The notes under the pieces are model-generated. The model was given only the letters and a program-made list of their open reading frames with translations, ran no database searches and had not been told where the DNA came from. DNA of 64,000 nucleotides from Phenylobacterium sp. (GTDB lineage Bacteria; Pseudomonadota; Alphaproteobacteria; Caulobacterales; Caulobacteraceae), in contig NZ_JAUYAF010000002.1 of the NCBI RefSeq assembly GCF_030693625.1, positions 1 through 64,000 on the forward strand, given 5' to 3'. Positions within the stretch are counted from its first letter, which is position 1; each line of letters begins with the position of its first letter. This document shows positions 41,701 to 49,179 of the stretch, one piece after another. Both the position numbers and the translations under genes were made by a program.

Positions 41701-44522
41701 CCACCCAGATCCAGACCTTGAGCGTCGCCCAGGTCAGGGCGTTCACCCAGGAACAGGCCGGAGCCCTCACCACCGACCAGATCGCGGCCCTGCACACCAC
41801 CCAGGTGGCGGCCCTGAGCACGACGGCCCTCGCCGGCCTCACCCCCGGGGACATCGCGGGCCTGGCCCCCACCCAGATCGGGGCGATGGTGGCCGCCCAG
41901 ATTCAAGCCTTGTCCGGCGATCAGATCCAGGCCCTGACCACCACCCAGATCGCGGGCTTCACCGCCCTCCAGCTCAAGGGCCTCACCGCCACCTCCCTGG
42001 GCGCCCTCAGCGTCTCCCAGTTCGCCGCCCTCTCGGCTAGCCAGATCGGTTCCCTGACCTCGGCCGCCATCGGCGGGTTGAGCGTCGAGCAGGTCGAGGC
42101 CCTGACCACCACCCAGCTGGACGCCTTCAAGACCACCGGGATCGCCGGCTTCACTGACGCCCAGGTCGCCGCCATGAGCGAGGCGCAGATTGCCAGCCTG
42201 GAAGCCAGCCAGATCGGCGCCCTGACCACCACGGCGATGGCCGGCCTGACCGCCGCCGAGATCGGAGCCCTGACGGACAGCCAGATCGCCGCCCTGTCGG
42301 CCACGCAGCTGGCGGCGCTCTCGGCCGAGCAGCTGCAGGGCTTCTCGGCCTCGCAGCTGGACAACCTGACCACCAGGCAGGTGGCGGGCCTCAACGCCAC
42401 CAACCTCGGCGCCCTCTCCAATGAGCAGATCGCCGCCCTGACGCCCTCGCAGATCGCGGCGCTCAGCGCTACGGCGGTGGGCGGCCTGACCCCGACGCAG
42501 GTCGCGGCCCTGACCGACACCCAGATTGACGCCCTGAAGGCGGCCAGCGTCGGCGGCCTGACCTCGACCCAGGTGGCGGCCATGACTGACGGGCAGATCG
42601 CCGGGCTGGCGGCGACGCAGATCGCCGCGCTCAGCGCCAGCGCGGTCACGGGCCTGAGCGCCGCAGATATCGGCGCGCTCACCACGACCCAGGTCGCCGC
42701 GCTCAGCGCCACCCAGATGGGCGCCCTGTCGGACGATCAGGTCGACGGGTTCGACGCCACACAGCTTCGCGGCCTGAGCGCCAAGCAGATCGCCGGACTG
42801 TCCACCACAGCCATCTCGGGCCTGGCGCCGGAGAGTGTCGCAGCCTTCACCACCACCCAGGTCTCGGCCCTGGCCGCCACCCAGGTCGCCGCCCTGACCG
42901 CCGCGGATGTGCAGGCCATGACGGCCGCCCAGATCGCGGCCCTGTCGGTCTCAGGGGTCGCCGGGCTGGCCGACACCCAGGTGGCCGCCCTGAACGCCAC
43001 CCAGATGGCGGCCTTCACCCCCACCGAGATCGCCGCCTTGACCGCCACAGCGGTCTCGGGGCTGACGGCCACCCAGATCGCCGGACTCTCGAAGGAACAG
43101 TTGGCTGCGATGACCCCGGGTCAGATCGCCGCCATCTCCACCACCAGCATCGTCGGCCTCACCCCCACCGAGATCGCGGGCCTCAGCCTCACCCAGTTCG
43201 GCAGCCTGACCCCCACCCAGGTGGGAGCCTTCACCCCCACTCAGGTGGCGTCGCTGACCGCGGCCCAGGTGGCGGCCCTGACGCCGGCTGAGGTCGGCGG
43301 CTTGACCCCGACCCACATCGCGGCCCTGACCCCGACCCAGTTCGCCGCCCTCAGCCCCACCCAGCTGGCCGCCATGTCGACGACGGGCATCACCGGCCTG
43401 ACCTCGACCGAGATCGCGGGCCTGACGAGGACCCAGCTCACCAGCTTCACCGCCACCCAGATCGGCGCCCTGACCTCGACCCAGTTCGCGACGCTGAGCC
43501 AGACCCAGCTCGCCGACCTGACGGCCACCGAGATCAGTGGCCTGACCGCCACCCACGTCGCCAGCCTGACTCCCACCCAGATCGCGGCGATGACCACCAC
43601 CCATATCGCGGCCCTGTCGGCGAGCGGCGTGTCGGGCCTGACCGCCGATCAGATCCCGGCCCTGTCGGCGACCCAGATCGCCGCCTTCACCGCCACCGAG
43701 GTCGCCGCCCTTTCGGCCGGCGCCATCTCCGGCCTGTCGACCGAGGACATCACCGGCCTGACCTCGACCCAGTTCGCGGCCCTGACGCCGGAACAGGTCC
43801 GCGCGCTCTCCACCACCCAGGTGGCGGGGCTGGGGACCACCCAGGTCGGCCTGTTGGACGCCTCGGACGTGCGCAGCCTGACGCCCACCCAGATCGCGGC
43901 CCTGACCTCCACCGGGTTCGCCGCGCTGACCCCGACCCAGATCCAGGCCCTGTCGGCCGCCGGGATCACCGGCCTGACCGAGGAACAGATCACCCAGATG
44001 ACCCTGACCCAGCTCGGCGGCCTGACCACCGAGCAGATCGGGGCGCTCACCACCACGGAAATCGGCTATCTCACCGCCGCCGGACTGGCGGCCATGACGG
44101 TCACCCAGCTCAGCGGCCTGGTGCGAATGCAGCTGCGGGCCTTGAGTGAGAGCCAGTTCGATGCGCTGACCGAGACCCAGGTGGCCTCCTTCAGCGGGAC
44201 CCAGATCGCCAACCTGGAGTCCACCGACCTCAACAGCTTCGAACCCACCCAGTTCGAGGCCCTGACCTCGACCCAGGTGGGATCGCTGACACCTACCCAG
44301 CTCAACAGCCTGAACGCGACGATGATGTCGTCCTTCACGGACCGGCAGCTGGTGGGCCTGACCGTCACCCAGGTGGCTAGCCTCTCGATCACCAGCATCA
44401 GCGCCCTGACGCCCCGCGAACTGATGGCCCTGAACGGCACCCAGATCGACGCCTTCACCCCGACCCAGATGGCCAGCATCACGCCCGAGCAGTTGGCCGC
44501 CATGCAGGCCGGTTCGTCCTGA
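38772..44522 (+). CDS. Giant octapeptide-repeat protein
   Basis: A 1916-residue protein in which residues from about 7 to 1909 are some 238 tandem octapeptides with consensus (A/G)-L-(T/S)-x-(T/E)-Q-(I/V/L)-x, for example ALTTTQIR, ALSPEQLA, GLTATSLG. The register slips only rarely, e.g. a seven-residue unit FSAAQLA near residue 82. I see no Cys or Trp; composition is dominated by A, T, L, G, S and Q. Units beginning GL or GF after Lys/Arg, and lacking Gln, recur every four or five units, suggesting a higher-order period. There is no signal peptide, TM helix or recognisable terminal domain (it ends AAMQAGSS). The S/T-x-x-E/Q pattern would cap short helices; a beta-solenoid is the alternative. 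Role unknown: surface layer, adhesin or filament are guesses. Confidence 0.85.
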   Translation: MTSIVSSYTPAQIAGLSRQELEALTRADMAALSFSQIGALTATGMEALSGEQLQALSTKQVTALAATQIRALSTSQIVFSAAQLAAFNGTQFQGFEAEDIAAFTTTQIRGLTARELSAATADQVDAFSATQIAAMSATQIRGFTATEVAGLDDQQFAALSAGQVGALTPTQIKALSTTQVAALSTTQVKGLTAAGLEAMTATQVSALTPEQIPAISAGGFLGFTGADIASFSSEQLGALTPTQMGRLSTPQVRGLTASQVAGLADAQLSAVTTAGMAAFTASQAAAFTQAQVAALATTQIKGLSPVAVGALSADQIDGLSAGQMAALSVTQLRGFDAADTASLDAAQLGALSTLQTGAFNATQIQALSPEQLASLTTTQIKGLTAAQMTAMTPTQIGAFTVTQIPDLTVAGLSGLTAANMAGLSTEQLGALSSGQISKLSAMQVRGLTATQIPALADTQLAALTAGGMAGLTPTQVAAFSETQIAALTTTQVRGLSAAAVGALSEAQVQAMSVSQVGALTATQVRGLTATGAGALTSDQLAALSSVQVANLSVTAITSLTETDIGALTTTQVRALSAGQIGSLSPTQAAGLQVTQLAMLSALQMKGIAAADLSTLTAEQMAAFSTTQIAALGAGQVQALTSAQVAGLSTTQVGGMAATQIAAFTSAQVEALASTQLAAMTPGAFTGLTATNMAQLRTEQLGALTITQITRLSVSQLQALGDTQIAGLADTQLTALTAPELASLSGTQVAAFTQQQIAALTTTQIRGLTATSLGSLTPEQIGALSSTQLQALTTAQLKGFTTTEAASLTTAQFAALSETQVAALSANVIGGLTLDEVAGLSTSHLAGLSTAQVGALSEEQVAVLSTTQLGALGATQMRGLTSEALAALTASQFATFSATQMAALTANQIRGFTGDEIDDMTSEQLAGLTAAQLTGLSATAMAALSTTDVAALTATQIKGLAATTLAAFSSEQLGALSTTQIQTLSVAQVRAFTQEQAGALTTDQIAALHTTQVAALSTTALAGLTPGDIAGLAPTQIGAMVAAQIQALSGDQIQALTTTQIAGFTALQLKGLTATSLGALSVSQFAALSASQIGSLTSAAIGGLSVEQVEALTTTQLDAFKTTGIAGFTDAQVAAMSEAQIASLEASQIGALTTTAMAGLTAAEIGALTDSQIAALSATQLAALSAEQLQGFSASQLDNLTTRQVAGLNATNLGALSNEQIAALTPSQIAALSATAVGGLTPTQVAALTDTQIDALKAASVGGLTSTQVAAMTDGQIAGLAATQIAALSASAVTGLSAADIGALTTTQVAALSATQMGALSDDQVDGFDATQLRGLSAKQIAGLSTTAISGLAPESVAAFTTTQVSALAATQVAALTAADVQAMTAAQIAALSVSGVAGLADTQVAALNATQMAAFTPTEIAALTATAVSGLTATQIAGLSKEQLAAMTPGQIAAISTTSIVGLTPTEIAGLSLTQFGSLTPTQVGAFTPTQVASLTAAQVAALTPAEVGGLTPTHIAALTPTQFAALSPTQLAAMSTTGITGLTSTEIAGLTRTQLTSFTATQIGALTSTQFATLSQTQLADLTATEISGLTATHVASLTPTQIAAMTTTHIAALSASGVSGLTADQIPALSATQIAAFTATEVAALSAGAISGLSTEDITGLTSTQFAALTPEQVRALSTTQVAGLGTTQVGLLDASDVRSLTPTQIAALTSTGFAALTPTQIQALSAAGITGLTEEQITQMTLTQLGGLTTEQIGALTTTEIGYLTAAGLAAMTVTQLSGLVRMQLRALSESQFDALTETQVASFSGTQIANLESTDLNSFEPTQFEALTSTQVGSLTPTQLNSLNATMMSSFTDRQLVGLTVTQVASLSITSISALTPRELMALNGTQIDAFTPTQMASITPEQLAAMQAGSS

Positions 44523-44524
44523 TC

Positions 44525-44541
44525 CAGGCCGCTGAGGCCTG
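44525..44541. terminator. Hairpin between convergent genes
   Basis: CAGGCC-GCTGA-GGCCTG, a perfect 6-bp stem with a 5-base loop, starts two bases after the octapeptide gene stop and lies within the 29 bases separating it from the convergent GntR gene. It may end transcription from both sides. There is no T-run. Confidence 0.5.
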
Positions 44542-44551
44542 AGGTCGCGCT

Positions 44552-45274
44552 CTAGGCGCCCGCGGCCACCCCCGCTGCGGCGTCCTGCTCGATCAGCACC
44601 AGGGCCTCCAGCATCAGCTCGCGCATCGCCCGGCTGGCGCCCTCGGCGTCGCCGGCCAGGATGGCGTCGGAGACCTTCTGGTGGTCGGCGATGCTCGCCA
44701 GACGGACGCCCTTGCGCCGGTTGGTCAGGCGGATGGAGGTGCGCAGGGCGACGTCGATCAGGTCGCGCATCTGGGCCAGGAAGCGGTTGCCGCTGGCCCG
44801 CAGGATAGCGACGTGGAAGGCGATGTCGGACTCCAGCGGATCATCCTCGCCCCGCTCGGCGGCCTTCATGCGATCCAGCCCCGCGATGATCGCGGCCTTG
44901 GCCTCGTCGCTGGCCAGGCGCGCGGCCATGGAAGCGGCCATGGGCTCGATGGCGAGGCGAACCTGGGTGAACTCCAGCAGCAGGGTCGGCGAGAACTTGC
45001 GCTGCAGGAACCAGCGCAGCACGTCGGGATCCAGCAGGTTCCAGTTGGTCTCCGGCTCCACCCAGGTGCCCTGGCGCGGACGGGCGTTGAGCAGGCCCTT
45101 GGTGGTCAGCATCTTGACCGCCTCGCGCAGCACGCTACGGCTCACCCCCAGGCGCTTGCACAGCTCGGCCTCGATGGGGAACGGGTTCTGCGCGCCATAG
45201 ACGCCGCAGACGATCTCCTGGCCCAGGCGCTGGACGATGTCGTGGGTGAAGCTACGGCCGTGGGTGGTCCTCAT
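44552..45274 (-). CDS. GntR-family regulator, FadR subfamily
   Basis: A 240-residue repressor-type regulator. N-terminal winged helix: FPIEAELCKRLGVSRSVLRE then AVKMLTTKGLLNARPRQGTW. C-terminal all-helical FCD domain: LLEFTQVRLAIEPMAASMAA, ... ESDIAFHVAILRASGNRFLA, and SIADHQKVSDAILAGDAEGA, with the His/Asp residues that bind metal and ligand in this family. Such proteins usually sense sugar acids or carboxylates. No metabolic operon is adjacent, so the target cannot be named; the octapeptide gene is convergent. Confidence 0.92.
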   Translation of the reverse strand: MRTTHGRSFTHDIVQRLGQEIVCGVYGAQNPFPIEAELCKRLGVSRSVLREAVKMLTTKGLLNARPRQGTWVEPETNWNLLDPDVLRWFLQRKFSPTLLLEFTQVRLAIEPMAASMAARLASDEAKAAIIAGLDRMKAAERGEDDPLESDIAFHVAILRASGNRFLAQMRDLIDVALRTSIRLTNRRKGVRLASIADHQKVSDAILAGDAEGASRAMRELMLEALVLIEQDAAAGVAAGA

Positions 45275-45386
45275 CGGCGGATCGCCGGCGCGTCGCGCGC
45301 GACCAGGTCAGCGTGCGAAATGAGACACCTCCAGGCCCGCAGCTTGGGTGCGGTCCTGAAAGCATGTTCCAGCTTTGCCCTGACGG

Positions 45387-46160
45387 TCAAGCGCGCAGGG
45401 CTTGGACGTTTTCTTGCTGCGCCTGCAGGAAGGCGCCGGGCGCCAGGGCGGTGACATCGCCCACCACGATCATCACCGGTCCCGCGCCGGTGGCCGCGGC
45501 CAGGGCCGGCAGGCACTCAAGCGACCCGCTGCTGAACCGCGCATCGGGGCTCCCGACATTCTCCATCACCGCCACCGGCGTGGTGGACGCGCGGCCCGCC
45601 GCGATCAGCCGGGCGCGGATCTGCTCAGCGGCGGCCCCGCCCATATAGATGGCCAGGGTGGTCTCCGGATCGCCCGCGCCGTCCCAGTCGGCCACCAGCC
45701 TGCCCGCCGTCAGGGTGGCGGTGGCGAACACCACGCGGCGCGCCAGGCCGCGGTGGGTCAGGGGGAAGTCGAACTGTGCGGCGCCCGCGCAGGCGGTGGT
45801 GACGCCCGGCACGATCTCCACGGCCACGCCGTGGGACTTCAGGAACGCGCTCTCCTCCCCCACCCGGCCGAAGATCGAGGGATCGCCCCCCTTCAGCCGA
45901 ACAACCTTCAGGCCGCGCCGCGTCAGGCGCAGCATCAGGCGGTTGATCGTGTCCTGCGCCATGCTGGTCCGTCCCGCCCGCTTGCCGGTCTGGATGCGGA
46001 TACAGTTGGCCGGCGCCAGGTCGAGGATATCGGCGCCGACCAGGGCGTCATAGAGCAGGGCCTGGGCGCCCTGGACCGCCCGCAGGGCGCGCACCGTCAT
46101 CAGGTCGGCGGGTCCGGGACCCGCGCCCACCAGCTGCACCTGACCGAGATCATGCGGCAT
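45387..46160 (-). CDS. cobA: Uroporphyrinogen-III C-methyltransferase (siroheme synthesis)
   Basis: A 257-residue SAM-dependent enzyme that methylates uroporphyrinogen III to precorrin-2, the siroheme precursor needed by NirB. Motifs: VQLVGAGPGPADLMTVRALR, ALLYDALV, KRAGRTSMAQDTINRLML, VVRLKGGDPSIFGRVGEES, VEIVPGVTTACAGAA, and YMGGAAAEQI. The start ATG 46160 lies inside the end of nasA (11-base overlap), so it is the last gene of the nitrate operon. It is a single-domain enzyme without the CysG oxidase/chelatase part, so siroheme completion must be encoded elsewhere. Confidence 0.93.
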   Translation of the reverse strand: MPHDLGQVQLVGAGPGPADLMTVRALRAVQGAQALLYDALVGADILDLAPANCIRIQTGKRAGRTSMAQDTINRLMLRLTRRGLKVVRLKGGDPSIFGRVGEESAFLKSHGVAVEIVPGVTTACAGAAQFDFPLTHRGLARRVVFATATLTAGRLVADWDGAGDPETTLAIYMGGAAAEQIRARLIAAGRASTTPVAVMENVGSPDARFSSGSLECLPALAAATGAGPVMIVVGDVTALAPGAFLQAQQENVQALRA

Positions 46161-48828
46161 CCTGGGTCTCCTTGAGGATGTTGAGGGCGGCGATACGTCG
46201 GGCGATCTCGGGGCGGCAGGAGCCGCAGTTGGTCCCGGCTCCCGTCGTCGCGCCGATGGCCTCGACGGTGGCGGCGCCGCCTCGGACGGCGTCGTCAATG
46301 GTGCGGGTTCCCACCTTCAGGCAGGCGCAGACGGTGGGGCCCTTGTCGATCACCGGGCCGGGCGGGCGTCCGAACAGCAGGGTGGCCCGCGCGGCGGCCG
46401 GCAGCGCCTCCTGCTCGAACAGATCCGCCAGCCATTCGCGGGGCGGCAGGGCGCCGCCGGTGGCCATGAACAACACCCGCTCCAGCCGATCGCCGGAGAT
46501 CCAGGCGTCTCGCCGCGCGCCTGTGCCCGGGTCGCCGTAGCTCAGCAGCTCGCCCACCGGCTCACCGATCCAGCGACGCAGGGCCTCGCGCTCGTCCTCG
46601 TCCCCGCGCCCGGCGAACTCGTGCAGCGTGCAGGCGGTCTGCGGGATGCGCCGCCAGATCAGGTCCGCGCCCTGCGGCGAGGCGAACCCCTTGCGGTCGA
46701 TCAGGAAGCCCTTCCAGGTCTCGCGATAGGCCCGCACCCGGGCCGGCGTGTGCTTGAACTCGGGCTGGCCGGAGGTGGCGTCGACACTGGGCGCGATCAG
46801 CGTGTTGGACCGGCCGGACGGGGCGTAGGCCTTGGTCCAGTGGATGGGCATGAAGATCCCGCCTCGCCGCTGACGATCGGTCATCCGGGCGATGGCCACC
46901 GCCTCGCCGCGCACCGTCTGGACGCGGGTCAGGACACCCTCGGTCACCCCCACGGCGGCGGCGTCCTCGGGGTGGATTTCCACGAAGGGCTCCGGCGCAT
47001 GGCGCCACAGGTCGGCGGCGAGGCCGGTGCGGGTCATGGTGTGCCACTGGTCACGGATACGGCCGGTATTGAGCGACAGGGGGAAGGCCGGATCACAGGC
47101 GGTGGCGGGCCCTTTGGACGCCACCGCCATCATGTTGGCCCGGCCATCGGGCGTCTGAAAACGCCCATCGGTGAACAGCCGCGGCGTGCCCAGGCGGTCA
47201 GCGCCCACCGGCCACTGCACGGGGGCCAACTCGTCATAGTCCGCCTGGGACAGGCCCACGAGACCCGAGAGGTTCAGGGTGCGGGAAAGGTTCTCGAAGG
47301 CGGTCAGCCGGGTCCATTCGCGGAAGACGCTGGCCGGTCTCGCCCAGGAAAAGGCGTCGCCAAAGCCCATGGCGTCGGCCACCTCGGCGATGATCCGCCA
47401 GTCGGCCTTGGCCTGGCCGGGAGCGGGAAACAGGGCCCGCTGGCGCGAGATTCGGCGTTCGGAATTGGTGACCGTGCCGTCCTTCTCGCCCCAGGCCAGG
47501 GCCGGCAGCTTCACGTGAGCGAAGGCCATGGTGTCGGTGTCGGCCATGCAGTCGGAGACGACGACGAAGGGGCACTTGGCCAGCGCCTCGCGCACCCGTC
47601 CTGCGTCAGGCATGCTGACGGCCGGATTGGTGGCCATCACCCAGATGGCCTTGATGCGCCCGTCATGGACGGCCTCGAACATGTCGACCGCCTTGAGGCC
47701 GGGCTTGGGGGAGGTCTTCGGCGCGCCCCAGAAGCGGGCCACGCGGGCCACGTCGTCCGGGGCGAAGTCCATGTGGCCGGCCAGGGTGTTGGCCATGCCG
47801 CCCGTCTCGCGACCGCCCATGGCGTTGGGCTGGCCGGTGATGGAGAAGGGGCAGGCGCCGGGCTTGCCGATCCGCCCGGTCGCCAGGTGCGCATTGAGGA
47901 TCGCCAGCCCCTTGGCCACGCCCTGGGCCGACTGGTTGGCGCCCATGGAGAACAGGCTGACCGTCTTGGGCGTGTCGGCGAACATCTGGAAGAAGGTCTG
48001 AAGGTCGGCCAGGTCGAGCCCGCAGTCGGCGGCCACGGCGGCAGGCGACTGGTCGGCCTGGGCGAGTTCGGCTTCCACGCTGGCGAAGCCGTTGACGTGT
48101 TCAGCGATGAAGCTGCGGTCGATGGCTCCGCGACCGATGAGGTCAGCCAGCAGGCCGTTCCACAGGCGCACGTCCATCTGCGGCGCGAGGGCCAAGTGCA
48201 GGTCGGCCACCTCGGCGGTGTCGGTGCGGCGCGGGTCGATGACCACGTGCTTCTGGCCCCGGGCGCGTTGGGCCTCCATGCGCCGGAACAGCACCGGATG
48301 AGTCCAGGCCGCATTGTGGCCGCTGAACACCACCAGGTCTGCGAGGTCGAGGTCCTCGTAGCAGCCGGGCGCCAGGTCGGCGCCGAAGGCCTGCTTGTGG
48401 GCCGCCACCGCAGAGGCCATGCAAAGCCGCGAATTGGTGTCGATATTCCCCGAGCCGATGAAGCCCTTCATCAGCTTGTTGGCGACGTAGTAGTCCTCGG
48501 TCAGCAGCTGGCCCGAGACGTAGAAGGCCACCGAGTCCGGGCCATAGCGAGCGATGGTCTGGCTGAATCTGCGGGCCACCAGGCCGGTGGCCTCGCTCCA
48601 ACCCACCTCGCGTTCGCCGATCATGGGGCTGAGCAGGCGGCCCTCCAGACCCACCGTGGCCCCCAGCGTCGAACCCTTCGAACAGAGCCTACCTTCATTG
48701 GCCGGGTGGGCGACGTCGCCGCTCACCGCCAGGCTGCGCGCCTGGGCCACCACGCCCGAGACGCCGCAGCCCACACCACAATAGGGGCAGGTGGTCTTGA
48801 CGGCGGGGACGAGGGAACCGTCGGCCAC
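46150..48828 (-). CDS. nasA: Assimilatory nitrate reductase, catalytic subunit
   Basis: An 892-residue molybdopterin (bis-MGD) enzyme reducing nitrate to nitrite in the cytoplasm. The N-terminal [4Fe-4S] cysteines are C14, C17, C21 (TCPYCGVGCGVSG) and C49 (GRLCSKG). Molybdopterin-binding parts follow (SGNIDTNSRLCMASAVAAHK, VVIDPRRTDTAEVADLHLAL, FSMGANQSAQGVAKGLAILN). The C-terminal about 60 residues are a BFD-like [2Fe-2S] domain (VCACLKVGTRTIDDAV, GTNCGSCRPEIARRI), as in NasA/NarB types that take electrons from a flavoprotein or ferredoxin. It lies 3 bases downstream of nirD. No separate NasB electron-transfer subunit is seen. Confidence 0.95.
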   Translation of the reverse strand: MADGSLVPAVKTTCPYCGVGCGVSGVVAQARSLAVSGDVAHPANEGRLCSKGSTLGATVGLEGRLLSPMIGEREVGWSEATGLVARRFSQTIARYGPDSVAFYVSGQLLTEDYYVANKLMKGFIGSGNIDTNSRLCMASAVAAHKQAFGADLAPGCYEDLDLADLVVFSGHNAAWTHPVLFRRMEAQRARGQKHVVIDPRRTDTAEVADLHLALAPQMDVRLWNGLLADLIGRGAIDRSFIAEHVNGFASVEAELAQADQSPAAVAADCGLDLADLQTFFQMFADTPKTVSLFSMGANQSAQGVAKGLAILNAHLATGRIGKPGACPFSITGQPNAMGGRETGGMANTLAGHMDFAPDDVARVARFWGAPKTSPKPGLKAVDMFEAVHDGRIKAIWVMATNPAVSMPDAGRVREALAKCPFVVVSDCMADTDTMAFAHVKLPALAWGEKDGTVTNSERRISRQRALFPAPGQAKADWRIIAEVADAMGFGDAFSWARPASVFREWTRLTAFENLSRTLNLSGLVGLSQADYDELAPVQWPVGADRLGTPRLFTDGRFQTPDGRANMMAVASKGPATACDPAFPLSLNTGRIRDQWHTMTRTGLAADLWRHAPEPFVEIHPEDAAAVGVTEGVLTRVQTVRGEAVAIARMTDRQRRGGIFMPIHWTKAYAPSGRSNTLIAPSVDATSGQPEFKHTPARVRAYRETWKGFLIDRKGFASPQGADLIWRRIPQTACTLHEFAGRGDEDEREALRRWIGEPVGELLSYGDPGTGARRDAWISGDRLERVLFMATGGALPPREWLADLFEQEALPAAARATLLFGRPPGPVIDKGPTVCACLKVGTRTIDDAVRGGAATVEAIGATTGAGTNCGSCRPEIARRIAALNILKETQDAA

Positions 48829-48831
48829 GCC

Positions 48832-49179
48832 CTAGCCTCCGACCACGCCCAGCATCAGGCGGCCGTCCACCACCTCCAGGGGAACCACCGGCGCGCAGCC
48901 GTGACCCTTGTCGGCGCCGGTCCCTTCGCCGGTGGCCAGGTCGATGACCCGGCCGTGCAGGGGGCAGGTCACCGACTGGCCGTGCACGATCCCCTGGCTG
49001 AGGGGGCCGCCCTTGTGCGGGCACCTGTCCATCAGGGCGAAGACCGCGCCGTCGCCGGTGCGGAAGATGGCGATGTCACCCCGAGGGCTGGGGACCCGAC
49101 GGGCGCCCCGGCGCGGGACGTCGGTCACGGCGCCCACGTCGGTCCAGAGGATGGCGGGCTCCTTCACGAGCGCGTTCAT
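48832..49179 (-). CDS. nirD: Nitrite reductase small subunit, Rieske-type
   Basis: A 115-residue NirD-type subunit with an intact Rieske [2Fe-2S] pattern: CPHKGGPLSQGIVHG and, 15 residues after the first pair, CPLHG. Many enterobacterial NirD proteins lack these ligands; here both Cys-His pairs are present. It works with NirB to reduce nitrite to ammonium. ATG 49179 overlaps the nirB stop (ATGA). Confidence 0.92.
   Translation of the reverse strand: MNALVKEPAILWTDVGAVTDVPRRGARRVPSPRGDIAIFRTGDGAVFALMDRCPHKGGPLSQGIVHGQSVTCPLHGRVIDLATGEGTGADKGHGCAPVVPLEVVDGRLMLGVVGG

Noticed and set aside
38772-44522. Dense short direct repeats that could be taken for a CRISPR array or satellite
   Set aside because: The repeats are 24 bp, in frame, degenerate at third positions, without unique spacers, and encode one continuous protein.
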